Positions 11,282 through 22,009 of a DNA stretch of 25,908 nucleotides are shown here, piece after piece. A program made the translations under genes and the position numbers. Every line of letters begins with the position of its first letter. Within the stretch, counting starts at the first letter, position 1. The DNA comes from Guillardia theta CCMP2712 (Eukaryota; Cryptophyceae; Pyrenomonadales; Geminigeraceae): the NCBI RefSeq assembly GCF_000315625.1, contig NW_005434492.1, positions 48,414 through 74,321 of the forward strand, read 5' to 3'. Below the pieces are notes generated by a model. It had not been told where the DNA came from and did not search any database. It saw only the letters and a list, made by a program, of their open reading frames with translations.

Positions 11282-12098
11282 GTCTGGATGATGCAGGGAG
11301 AGATTCTGCCGCGACAGTATCAGCACGTGAAAACTGCCTGAGACATTTGGCGACATCCTTCCTTGCCCTCACAAGATCCCACATCAGCCCTTTATCCATT
11401 TCTCTTGAAGACACCTGAGATCCCTCACTCCCAACTCTTCTCCTGGTCTCCTGACCTCAACTGTTCAAAATTCGAACACAAACCGAACTGCATTCTGTTT
11501 CGAGCATCTGTATCCCCATCCTTCTCCTACTGACTTCTCACCCTCCACATTTTCGTCATGACCCTCGCTCAACGTCTCCTCCTCTCATCTCTCTCATCTC
11601 TTCCCTTCCCCGTCACTGCATTGCCCGACCGCCCTGCCTCTCCCGCCATTCTGACGCGCTCGTTCCGTTGGTCATGGGATGAGCGGGGATGTGGTCCAGT
11701 TTTGCTTCTATCAGGGCACAAAATGCATGGGGTGTAGGGGCTAGGACGGGAGGAGTGGCAGGATCTGAGCGAGCATGGAAGGGGAAGAAGGCGAGGAAAG
11801 ATGGAGATAGAGACGAACATGATCAGGAGGACGAGGACGAGGAGGACGAGGAGGACGAGGGAAACCTTGAATGAGCTCCTGAGACTTTCATCAGGGGCGT
11901 CTTGACCTACAAGTGTAGAGATCGAATGTGCCAGAGAAGTTTGACGTTCACATTGGCTGTTCTGCTGTTGAATGCTTTAGGCAAAATCGAAGCTTTCGTT
12001 CCTTTGCAAGTAACACCTAGTCTTGTGTTGATCTCTTGAATGCAAGTTGAGAAGGTTGTTTCAAGGCTTCATCTCACCCTCGCGTATCTCGCCTCGCC
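11282..12098. other. Divergent intergenic region with low-complexity block
   Basis: This 817-bp region separates the divergent CFAP52-like and FSH-hydrolase genes, so it should hold both promoters. A GA-rich block with GAGGAC units sits at about 11760-11870, and C/T-rich sequence lies at 11400-11640. The open frames in it are compositionally biased and I do not call them genes. Confidence 0.6.
11824..11864. repeat. GAGGAC/GAGGAG simple repeat
   Basis: An acidic-codon-like repeat of GAGGACGAG units on the plus strand, outside any supported gene. Confidence 0.8.
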
Positions 12099-13315
12099 AT
12101 GTCAGCTGATCCACAAGGTGACCTTACCTCTTCCATCCCCGTGCTCCTCACTCGACAATAGGAAAGCACAAGATTTTGTTTCTACATGGCAAGGGAGAAA
12201 ACGCAAAGACCTTTCGGGCGAGGTGAATCCTATGAAAGGGCTGCAAAATCTACCTGACCCTAATTCTCCCCGTGAAGACTACGAAGACTCGAAGACGCAC
12301 TGGTGGAGAAGAAGGGAGATGCAGTATCCTTGGAGTTTGTGACGGTAGGTTGGAACCGGCGGCTTCCATGCCTGACAAATGCCGCAGGCTCCTCATCTGA
12401 TCGGATCTGACGACAAGTATGCATGGTGTGTGAGACTCAAAGGGCATGTTGGGCATGCACGTAGTGAAGCTGCTGCTGATGGATAGGTGGAACCTTCCAC
12501 CGAATCAACGATCCTTCACCGCCAGTGAGTACATCGGGATGGACGAGACGTTCAAGGTCTTGTGCTTGTGGACTAGATGTGTGGGTAACCTTGACAGCAG
12601 ATGATTGAGAAGACCTGGATGGAGAAGGGACCGTTCGATGCAGGTTAGACTGGCTGATAGTCCGGTGGAGCAGAAATATCTGATGTGTCCTTGTTGTAGT
12701 TGTTGGACATTCGCAAGGAGCAATCCTGATCACGGTGAAGGCGTGAAGTTGGAGCAGCAGCCCTGATACTTGGCTCAAGGTTCTCCTATCTCGGGCCCTC
12801 CTTCGCGACTTTTCCTTCAAGGTGACGCGCTCTTCTTCCTTTCCCTCTCCCCTCCCTCGAGCTCTTGAGTGCTGAACCCTGTCTTGCGCAGCCTGCCAAG
12901 GCGATTCTCTTCGGTGTGTCTTCTTGCTTGCAGCCATGGCTGCTAACGACTCGCTTGCTAACCTGCCTGCAGGAGCTGCCTGGCCCAACCCGTTCGACGG
13001 TGAGCTGAATCAACTTGCTGCTATGGATTTGGCGACTTCGTCGTACTCTCCTCAGACTCTTCACGTATACGCGTAAGCTCTCCTCGCCTTAGGTTCTCCA
13101 CCCTCGTGCCAACAAATCTCTACAGGATGAACGACAACATCAACCCGCCCGAGATGGCCAAGAGGATTGAGAAGGTCTGCCAAGCTTGTCGAGCTTCCGA
13201 CTGATTGGTTGCAGCTCCTCGGACCCAAGGCCTCTCCTGGGAGCACGAGCAGGGTCACGATATCCCCATGGACGACAAGTCCCTCGCCAAGTTCAGCTCG
13301 TTCCTCTTCGACTGA
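12099..13315 (+). CDS. FSH1/OVCA2-type serine hydrolase (alpha/beta hydrolase), micro-exon gene
   Basis: Thirteen exons: 12099-12117, 12162-12222, 12278-12344, 12388-12425, 12487-12556, 12601-12643, 12700-12734, 12780-12821, 12892-12915, 12973-12999, 13056-13072, 13126-13187 and 13215-13315. They give about 201 residues, against roughly 220-240 for the family. Family landmarks appear in order: KILFLHGKGENAKTFRA (first strand), FVTAPH, an AWWNLPP segment, then SEYIGMDETF, KGPFDAVVGHSQGA with the nucleophile Ser in GHSQG, HVYAMNDNINP with the likely acid Asp, and EHEQGHDIP with the catalytic His. These enzymes are cytosolic esterases acting on acyl substrates. Most junctions are firm. The last intron is not: the frame needs a 27-nt GT-AG intron (13188-13214), a 36-nt GC-AG intron, or a one-base indel. 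No single long ORF marks this gene. Confidence 0.85.
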
Positions 13316-13495
13316 CATGGATCGATTTCAGCTTCCTAGCCGTGTGCTGTAGTTAAGATACATGAGTTCGACATCTACAAGCGTGCGAGATGATGAAATC
13401 TTGAGAATGATTGTTTTCTTACGAGATATCCATCCTCAGGTAGCCTTGTAACAAGTTATCCCTTTACTTGCACGAACCCAACAGACGATCAATGA
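13316..13495. other. Tail-to-tail intergenic region between FSH hydrolase and TOM40
   Basis: Only 180 bp separate the two stop codons, so the 3' UTRs and polyadenylation signals of the convergent genes must lie close together or overlap. I see nothing else in it. Confidence 0.6.
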
Positions 13496-14937
13496 TTACT
13501 GTATCAGTTGAAACCCTATACCATATTTACATGCTTGCTTCTTGTGATCAACCTGAACACGAGAGTGAGGTGGCAACCACTTGTATGCAAGCAGAGATCA
13601 CCTCGACAGACAAGGACATCGAGGACACTTCCGACAACGTTTTTTCAAAGATTGAAGTAACCTGCATGGCGATCACCGTAAGAACATCACGAGATAAGGT
13701 CTAGAGAAGAGAAGACACGAGGGTTTGCACTTCTGCTACCTTTCCATCCGTCGTCAAGTTTGTTTTGAAAGATCCCGCCTGCGTGCTATACTCGTAGCCC
13801 ACAGCGCACTGAAACGACTTTTGAGTTGCAAGACAGCAACTCCCCATGTTACTTACAAGCGACTCGGTGGAGGCTACGTCTACAGACATCTCCGTTCCGA
13901 ACGTAAGATTATCTCGCACCTACAACAACACTAAGAAAAGCAAGACAATCCAAAAGAATTGGCGGTCAGACGCTTTGAATGCAATACAACACAGACAATC
14001 AGCTTTCTTCTCCTTACCCTCTGGACATAAGAAGCTTGGAGCTGTCCTGTTGACGTGAGCTTGGAGACAAAGGCAAGCCTGTAACGTGCTCATGAGACAA
14101 AGAGGCTGCTGAACGAGAGAGCTATCCTTTACCTCTCGGTAGAATAACGCAGTCCCGCAGTGATGATGCTGACTGGCGGCTGGTTGAACGGAGGCCGTCC
14201 TAGATACTGCGACGACACAGCAGGTGAGACTTCTTGAGGTTGACACAAGAGCAGCAAGCAAGAGACATCACCATGAAATCAAGGCCCAACGACAAGGAGC
14301 GTGTGATGCTCTGGAGATAAGAAAATCCAAACTGAGCCATGGAACCAATCCTAGAGGTGCATGGTAAAAGAGCAGAACACGACAGAAAACATGCTCCTCA
14401 CTTGCATTGCGCAAACCAATCAGAGCCCTTGTAGTCCGCGGTGATCAAAGCATGGGAATTGTGAGGAGTCGGAACGAGCTGTAAATGTTCGATCAGCTTT
14501 GCGGTCAAAAATCGGGAGGAAGCAAACTAGACCTGAGCTTGCATGTTAAGGGAAAAGTTTGGAGTCAAAGTTCCAATGTATCGTGCAAAAACTTCACCAT
14601 TCGTAGCTGTCTTACTCAGTAGCAAGTGCTGAGATAACAACCACGTGAGTCATGCTGTTCAACACCTGATTGGCTCACCTTTCCCTCAGCGAAATTCGCC
14701 CCAAAGTGATATGTGCCATATTGTTCCGCTGAAGGTTGTAGATGCATCGCATGGTCAATCATAAACGAGTTGCTCAGTCCGCGTTGAAAATTAATCATGA
14801 TCCCCTCATAGGTGTCAAGATGAAATATCTTATTCGATTCTTGACTAATATCCTCGAATTTCCCCTGAAAGATATCAAGTGAAAAAATTCGAAGATCATG
14901 GTACGTGCTGTGCAATCAAATGATTTGCTGAGAGCAT
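13496..14937 (-). CDS. TOM40: TOM40, beta-barrel import pore of the mitochondrial outer membrane
   Basis: Eleven exons: 14937-14905, 14864-14679, 14628-14533, 14478-14402, 14350-14272, 14206-14133, 14078-14018, 13919-13857, 13808-13740, 13661-13602 and 13552-13496. They give 284 residues. The product has the Tom40 start GKFEDISQE and then GLSNSF, DHAMHL, YHFGANF, DYKGSDWF, FSYLQSITRSL and AVGYEYSTQAGSFK. It ends VDHKKQACKYGIGFQLIQ. The last strand fits the beta-signal (polar-x-Gly-x-x-hydrophobic-x-hydrophobic: K-Y-G-I-G-F-Q-L) read by the SAM complex. The disordered N-terminal extension seen in animals is nearly absent: only 11 residues precede GKFED. The first exon is the least certain part. 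Introns are 40-98 nt. Confidence 0.9.
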
Positions 14938-14970
14938 GTTGTGCAATCAATTGATTTGCTGAGAGCATGA
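14909..14970. repeat. 31-bp tandem duplication spanning the TOM40 start codon
   Basis: Copies 14909-14939 and 14940-14970 differ at an internal A/T and at the last base. Each contains an ATG on the minus strand (14937-14935 and 14968-14966). Because 31 is not a multiple of three, the upstream ATG is out of frame with TOM40. Confidence 0.9.
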
Positions 14971-15876
14971 TCAAGAATCAAGTGGAAAGCAGGGATAAAT
15001 GAGCGCAAACGAGGACTTGTGGCGAGGTATTACGCCGACTTGGTTTTACATCGAATGGACCCAATGACAGAGAAAGTCTAGAGGGAGCATACAGGTAAAC
15101 AGCAGATCGATCCGAAAGTATTGATATGAGAGAGGGACAAACCACTATCTTGTGACTAGTTCTCAGATATCAAGAAGCTAGACAGAGGGGGGAGGGAGTG
15201 GTGAAATCAACGAGGAGGAAGTAAGGTGATGGGTTGTGAAAATAGATAAGAAATGACGCAAGAGAGCAAGAGAGACCATGAAAGAAGATGAGATGATGAG
15301 ATCACTCAGCATCGAGTATAGGAATGCATTACGGGGTTCGGTAAGTCGGTCTTCATACGCCAGAAGCTTCTTCTCTCCATCGCCGAGCGTGATTTACTAC
15401 CCCCACCCGTCTCTTTCCAGTCATTTTATTAGATCTTGCACGGGTCATGTTCAGCACCACCCTACCTTCGATTTCTCAAGTGCACCTGGACAGTTGTTCA
15501 TGGGGTGTACTACCTGATACCCCTACCCTCTTCTAGACCCGTCAAGGATATAAAATAAAGGGGTCCAAGTCTACACCCCCCCTCCTCCAGGCTGACCCCT
15601 TCTAGACACTACCCCCAATTTGAAGGTAAGACCACCCACGTTGTCGGACCCCAACGATGGTAGGATAGGTAACTCCCTGCAGACTTGTAACCAGCCCGCC
15701 TCAGTATTCAGATAAGGATAATATTTTAGGCAGAAACATTTCAATATGAAGAAACACCTGATGAATAGTTGGTGCCACAACTAAATGCCAGGTCCGACGG
15801 TTTCATGGATAACGGTCAATTAGATCGTTTCAGAAGTAACCGTCTACTCGACCAGGCGGCGCGGCTCTTCGCAGCA
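14971..15876. other. Divergent intergenic region between TOM40 and the collagen-like gene
   Basis: A roughly 0.9-kb region without a supported exon. From 15500 to 15620 it is rich in CCCCTACC and CTTCTAGAC motifs, the latter occurring at about 15530 and 15600. A TATAAAAT element lies at 15549-15556. Short open frames here lack family features or codon bias. Confidence 0.55.
15549..15556 (+). promoter_or_regulatory. Possible TATA element upstream of the collagen-like gene
   Basis: TATAAAAT on the plus strand, 321 bp before the inferred ATG at 15877. It would imply a long 5' UTR or an unseen leader exon, so the role is uncertain. Confidence 0.2.
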
Positions 15877-18668
15877 ATGCGCTTGCTGCAAGCATGCGCG
15901 GCGATGGTAAGATGCGACAACGAAAGAGCATGCTCCTCAGTTGCTTGATCCTGTCTTCTTCTTGATGACCTCTGCTCCTATGTTGCTTGCTCCTGTCATC
16001 TTGTTCTCCTCTCCTCCTCTCTGCTCCCCTCTGTTCCCCTCGCTTCCGCTCTCCACTATTGCCATGATTCTCTCAAATGTGCCACCTTGATGTAGTATCG
16101 AGATCCTTGCCTCTACATTTTGTTATATTCATCAACTCGTTGATGTGATGGTAATCATGCTACCATCTCTTGAAACGTTTGAACAAATGTCTGGTTGTGC
16201 TGCTCATCAGTTTCTAGTGCAGCTGCCTCTTGTAGCATGTTTGATGTGATTGGTGAATGAGCCATTCTTGTGGAGAGGGACGTTGATGATGTGTTCAATA
16301 CCTCACATTTCTTGCTGCACACGTTAATACTCTGATGCTGTCATGAAATTGTGGGAATGGAATCATTGATCCCAGGCTGTAGTGGATGATTTGACTGACA
16401 ATGAATTTCCTAGTTCGTGGTGGGAACCGTCACATTAATGACGTATCATAGCGTAAGTTCAGACTGCTTCGTGTTGGTCACACCTGACTATTTGCTTCAG
16501 GTTACCCGACCAGCCGCCTTGGAAAGCGACCCTCAGATCTCCTTGGATGACTTGATCAGACAGGCTCCTCCATGGTAACTTCTGCTGTTCCAAGAATCCA
16601 CTTGGATTGAGCATGATGCAGGGCTCCTGCAACTGCGCCAAAGCTTTCTTCTGGCTTCAATGCTTGGATGGATACCCTTCCCTTCGGCGACAACTACCAC
16701 AAGAAGCTTGCAGAGAGAAAGGCAAAGCAGGAGTGGATTGAGTCAGAAAGATTGAACAATCCGCACTTCCTCCTCCGCCGTGTCGAAGCAAACAATGAGT
16801 ATCTCCAGAGCAGGTGAGCATGATATTGTACAGTCATGCATTCAGATCACTCAAACCTACTTCCCCTTCTTCAGGTTGGAGTTTCTCGACAAGTTGATTG
16901 AAGAAAGGAAGTCTCTGCCCGATTCCATAGCAGTCAACATTGACCACCCCGGTCCTCCTGGAGACATGGGAGCAAAGGGTCCTGTCGGTGATCAGGGTCC
17001 AATGGTAGAGCAGCTTCCAAACTCCGGGCAACAGTTTGACAGGGATGTGATGCAGGGCAAGGAAGGACCCCAAGGTGCCAAAGGAACGCCTGGCATGCCA
17101 GGATTGCCTGGTCCCCAAGGTAAATCTCCTCTGCTGCTTGCATGCTGGCTGAGACATCGCTGACTTGCGTGTCCAGGACCACCTGGCGTACAGGGAGAGC
17201 AGGGCCCGATCGGAGACGAAGGGATTCAAGGACCAACTGGTGATGCTGAGGATTTGTTTTAGCCTCGTTGCTGATATATGTTCTCCCAGGACCCTCTGGA
17301 CCACAGGGTCCTGCCGGACTGCGCGGACCCACTGGCTCCCCTGGGGACTCAGGAGAACCTGTACGAAGAGCTTCTTGCGCTCCCGAAACTTTTCGTAACT
17401 GACGTCTGGCTGTTCCAGGGTCCTCGTGGACTTCCATGGCCGACCGATGGACCTCAGGGCGCCCAGGGCCCGGCTGGAGATCCGGGTATCATGGGCGAGC
17501 AAGGTCCAAGAGGACCCGAAGGGCCGGCTGGAGGTCCGTCTACTGCTCCTCTGAGCATCAGCGAGATCGATGCTATTTCCGGTGCCACCTACAAGACCGG
17601 CTACCTTGCCGCGGGTCAACTGCTTTACTCTGACAACGATGAAATCAAATTCGAGAGCGTACCTGCCGAGATCAGTGGGCAACCTTACATCCTCACTGCA
17701 AACGAGGACAAGGGTCTGTCTGGTACTACGGAACTTGTCTTCCATGTCAACCGTCCTTGTTTTGTTTACGTCCTACGAGACATTCGTGGAACCGCAGCTG
17801 GTGGCGGGCAGCCGCCGTCTTGGCTTGCGAACGGTTTCGTGAAGTTGGACTCTGTGGTCGAAGTCTCGGATTCGGTGAGTAGAAATGGATGTGATTGTCT
17901 ATCGGGTCTCATTTTGTCTCATCAGGATATGGGTAGCATGGCAATCTACAAGAGTGGCATGGCGATGAGCGGGAGAATATCTCTCGGAGGAAACGGGGCT
18001 CCTCCTTCAGTGGGCTATGAGAACAACTACGTGGTTGTCGTCGCTCCCTCCGAAGAGCACGCCACCTCGGGTGTGGGTGTCATCGGCCTGAAGATTCCTG
18101 CCGACACTGAAGGCAACGAGGCGTATGAGGGCTCGATGGGTTTCAGCTTCACTGTCAACTCACCCATCTACGTGATGGACCTCGGAGTTTTCAACCCTCT
18201 CGGGAGCGCGCCGCTGCCCGGCACTCTCTCCTGCCGCCTCTACAACATGCAGACAGGTGAGCTCATCGCGCAGCAGGCTTTCACGGAGGAGAACCGCGGG
18301 GACATGAAAGGTGGAGCCTTGTACAAGGCTCTGAGGAGCCCGGTGCAGTTGCCAGCAGGTTTCCAGGCAGTCATTGCTGGTAAGACTCTCCTTTCTCTTG
18401 TGTTCCTCCGCTGAGCTCGCGGGCAGCTGATGGCTACGGCTCGGAGATGAAGAACGGTAACTCCGAGGGCGCTGCGCCCTCATGGAGCTTCGACAACGAC
18501 GGAGGAAAGATCACGTTCGGCTCGGACGCGCTCTACGGAGAGAAGGGAGAAATGCCGTCGGAAGTAGCAGGTGAGGAGAGGGAGAGGAGGAGAGGAGACG
18601 CTCTTTGACCCCCTTTCGCAGGCTCGCCTGGAAACCGATTCGCTGCCGCAACCTTCCGTTACACCTAG
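15877..18668 (+). CDS. Membrane-anchored collagen-like protein with C-terminal beta-rich domains
   Basis: Twelve exons: 15877-15906, 16414-16452, 16501-16574, 16622-16813, 16875-17004, 17056-17119, 17177-17239, 17290-17360, 17419-17874, 17926-18379, 18427-18570 and 18622-18668. They are phase-consistent and give 587 residues. Joining exons 1 and 2 makes the hydrophobic segment LLQACAAMFVVGTVTLM near the N-terminus, a signal anchor or signal peptide. A charged helical stalk (about 24-135) has KKLAERK and FLDKLIEERK. Gly-X-Y repeats fill about 138-262 with one break at GLPWPTDG. The C-terminal 325 residues are beta-rich, with PSWLANGF, RISLGGNG and SFTVNSPIYVMDLGVF, like bacterial-type extracellular binding modules. 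A secreted or surface trimer is inferred. Exon 1, reached across a 507-nt intron, is the weakest part. Confidence 0.82.
15907..16413 (+). other. Long first intron of the collagen-like gene
   Basis: Donor GTAAGA and acceptor TTTCCTAG with a CTGAC branch-like site 18 nt before the acceptor. This 507-nt stretch is C/T-rich at its 5' end and shows no coding frame. A small cryptic exon inside it cannot be excluded. Confidence 0.5.
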
Positions 18669-18758
18669 TTTTGTAATTTCGTAGAGTTTGAATAGTCGCT
18701 GATAAGGGGAAGCAAAGGACGGACGCGGGTGTGGTGAGGCAGACTCGCTCAGAAGGGT

Positions 18759-21554
18759 TCAGAGCAGGGAGGCGCTTCTCTTGATGCTCCACGAGGAGTA
18801 GGACACGAGGTCCATGATCGCCATCAGGTCCCCGCATGCTTCCAACTCCAGCGCCCTGCTCGCGACCGACTTGTTCATGCTCCCTGCCTCCTGCCCGGGA
18901 CTCATAATCGTCGCATCCACTGTCTCAGCATCTTGCACGCCCTGGCTCGCCTCCTCCTCAGCCTTGGCTGGCATCGTGTCTGCGGACGAGGCGGAAGCGG
19001 CTGACTTGGGAGGGGAGGAGAAGAAAGCCTTGAGCCCTTCCAGCGCCGAGATGTTCTTGTCCGAGCCAGGAGACGTTCCACCTCTCCCTAGCGCCGCACG
19101 CATGACGTGTAGTTCGAGGACGCTGCTGTCGCCTCTCGAGAGCTTCAGCTTGACTTGAGTTCCCTTCCTCCCCTTGATCAAGTTGAGCACGTCGGCAGTC
19201 CGCAGCCCCTCCACGACCGTCCCATCCACCGCCAGCAGCTGATCTCCGCTCTTGATCCCACTCTCACACGCCGGACCCTCGGGGGCTACGCTATTCACAA
19301 AGATCTTCCCCGTCGTCGCGTCGCGTCCTATCAACATCCCCACACCTGCGAGCGCTCCTGCCTCAACGAGACTCTGGGTCTGGTCCGAGGCGGCAGGAGC
19401 AGCAGGAGTCTCGCTCGCCTCGCCCTCTGCTCGGTGACCTGGAGGGTCAGCCGTCAGCCCTCCTGGCCCTAACAGTCTCCTCCCCCCCCAGCCCTCACAG
19501 CGAGTGTTCTGACCTCTGCTCGTACTCGTCGCTTCCTGCCTGCTCGGCTCGTGGATGCTCTCCCTCAACACCCAGGACGCGAACTCGTTGCTCGGCGGCG
19601 CACTCTTGTCCCTCGCGCCGAAGTGAGGTCGCCGAGGAGTCAGCACGTCAGGTCGGGGCTCTGCTGGGCGGTCATCTAGGTACAAGGAGACAAGCGAAGG
19701 CACCTGACGTCTCTTGTCCTGCCCCACTGCTGCCAGGCGTCGTCCCGAGGTCTCAATCTTCGGTCAGTCGCACGTGAGTGGAGGAACAAGCTCACCTGCT
19801 GAGCTGCTGCTCATGTCGTCCAGTGTTGCCCTCCCGCTCCTGGCTTGAGCTTCTTTGGTGGCTCCCAGGCCTTGCAAGAGGGTCAGCCACGAACAAGGGC
19901 AACGAGCGCGTCGCTTACCTTGCAAGTGAGGAGATGAATCAACAACTTCTGCTGCAGAAAACGACTGATCAATGAAAGCAGAGTGCTCGTTAGAGGAAAC
20001 TCTTCGTTGAGAAAAACTGCTCGAGTTTGTCATGTTGGATGCCACTTCCTCAGCTTTCATGTCATCGCGATTGACCCTGAAGGGATCGGGCAACTCTCTG
20101 AAGCTGCTGATCGAATGAACGATAGGGTCGATTGTTGTCACATTTGGAAACGTGTTTGCCTCTGCAGGAGCATAGCTGCTGTAGTTTGACTCTGCAGGAG
20201 CATAGCTGCTGTAACTGTGATGAAACCTCTTTAAGAACTCCAAGTTCTCATTCTTCGCAAGTCCTGACGACTTGGTGCCAGCGACAACATTGGCCGGTGA
20301 CAAGTCTGAAGGCAAGTCACGCATCTCACTCCTCGCCCCCGAGCTCTGACTGTCACACATCTCTCCGATCTCCTTCACAGCGTCTTCTTCACTCTTGTCA
20401 GATTGGTACAAGTTCTCGTCCTCACCAGACATCGGTTCCCTGACTTGTACATCCTCAGCATCGTCCATCACAGTAGCTTCCGCCTCGTTGTCTACCATCC
20501 CCACATGGCTCTCCCTGTCCTCCCTCGAGGAGGAGCCTCCTTCCTGGGGCTCAGCCGTCGTGTATCCATGCTCCGACAGGTTGCCGTCCTCGTCGAAGGA
20601 GAGCGTGTGAACGGCCTCAACCACACTGACGGGGCCACCAGCACCCATGGGAGGAAGAGGCCCGATGACCCGCTCGACCTCCGCGATGGTCTTTTTGATG
20701 TGATTGATGGCTTGATAGTGCTTGTCATGGAAGCTCATCGGCCTCTGCTCCTTCCCTCTGCTCGAATCAGGCGAACGTGTTTGCTCTTCCTGCTTCTCCT
20801 CCTGTGTCTCCTCGTGATACCACTGCTCTTCATGCCTCTCAAGTCCAGCTGGCGAAGGCTGGCCATGCTCGTGCTTCATTCTCATTTCCTGCTGCTTCAT
20901 CCACAAGCGCTTGATGTCCTCCTTCTCCCGTGAGTCGTCGTTGTTCTGCTCCTCCTGCGAGAGTGATTCATCCGCGAGCGGGTCTCTTTCCGACTTCTCC
21001 TCGTAGCTGATCTTGAAGGAGATGATGTTGCTGACGATGTGGCTCTCGTCGTGATGAGGATAATGAGGATGATGATGGGGAGGAAGATGAGGAGGATGAG
21101 GAGGATGAGGATTCATCGACCTCTGCTTGTGCATTGAGTCACTGGCAGAGATGGGAGGGGGTGGAGGCTCTCGGTCTTCCGGGGTTCGCTTCAGCGCCGC
21201 GTTGACTGTTGGCATGGAGCTGTCCGACCTTCGACGAGGCGTCTGGGCCTGGTTGTTGCTTGCTGCATACCTAGGAGTGAAGAAACCAGCACTAGGTGGA
21301 GGAATGAATCTCGGAGAGAGCGTATAGCTCTGAGGAACAGCATCGTAGATTCCGCGATTGCCGACGAAAGAGGGTTGAGAAGTTTGGTGGGCAAAGACAG
21401 CAGGGTTGGAAAATAGGAAGTAGGAAGGAGAGGGAGCGGAGATCGGAGGAGGGATAGCAGGAGGATGCTGTTGGATGCTGCTGGACATGGAGACGGAGGA
21501 GGAGGAGGAGGAGGAGAGAGATGGCGCCGGGCGGGAGGAGGCATGCGACTGCAT
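18759..21554 (-). CDS. Long disordered protein with a C-terminal PDZ domain
   Basis: Four exons: 21554-19919, 19870-19796, 19729-19514 and 19438-18759. All junctions are phase 1 and give 868 residues. The first 640 residues are low complexity: Ser/Pro-rich at the start, a His/Pro tract (HPPHPPHLPPHHHPH) and a charged Glu/Gln region with EEQWYHEETQEE. One 10-residue repeat containing SSYAPAE occurs twice. A PDZ domain lies at about 670-755: AGVGMLIG as the carboxylate-binding loop, IFVNSVAPEGPA, SGIKSGDQLLAVDG and DVLNLIKGRKGTQVKLKLSR. PDZ domains bind C-terminal peptides, so a scaffold role is likely; the partner is unknown. Introns of 48 and 75 nt have no in-frame stop, so unspliced forms would stay in frame. 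Confidence 0.82.
20161..20213. repeat. 30-bp tandem repeat inside the PDZ gene
   Basis: The 23-nt unit at 20161-20183 recurs exactly at 20191-20213. It encodes two copies of the peptide SSYAPAE in the disordered region. Confidence 0.9.
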
Positions 21555-22009
21555 GCTCCTAAGGGTTTTGAGTACAGGCGAAACCTGAACTGCTCGGGGA
21601 GGTGGATGAAGACTGAGGGGTACAGATTATGGTCGGAGTGGTGGGTCCTGACAGTCATTAGGAGGGGTGTGTCGTAGATGAAAGGCTAGGGGGTAGGGTG
21701 CTAGCCTCGGAGGACCATGTGGGGATGTGGTCACCAGGCTGAGAGGTCCGGACGGTCATCGTGACAGGGATATCTGTCCTCCGACCGTGTGGGGGAGGTA
21801 GGGGTACTTCGCGCTATTATGTAGGGGTAGAGTACCCACACTGGTATATTTTTCACCGTCACAGGACTACCCTCCCTAGCATGAGGTCTAGTTCACGGTA
21901 GACCAGGGGGTGGTCACTAGGTAGGGGTGGTCCTCGGAACCCTGACTGCCGGGATATTGTTTTGCCCAGGGGAAAGGACCGGGTGGTCTGGTACGATATA
22001 AGTTACTCA
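21555..22009. other. Upstream region of the PDZ gene, GTAGGGGTA-rich
   Basis: No supported exon. The stretch 21600-21930 repeats short motifs such as GTAGGGGTA (21799, 21824 and, with one change, 21921) and GGTC/GACC words. It probably includes the PDZ gene promoter and 5' UTR. Confidence 0.5.

Noticed and set aside
14616-14915. TOM40 exon 2 frame extended upstream as a 99-residue protein starting inside the first intron
   Set aside because: The frame begins at a non-ATG codon and ends after the GTGAGC donor. The spliced 11-exon model explains it better.
15278-15780. Short open frames on both strands in the TOM40/collagen intergenic region
   Set aside because: No recognisable domain, no codon bias like the neighbours, and no splice sites linking them to other exons.
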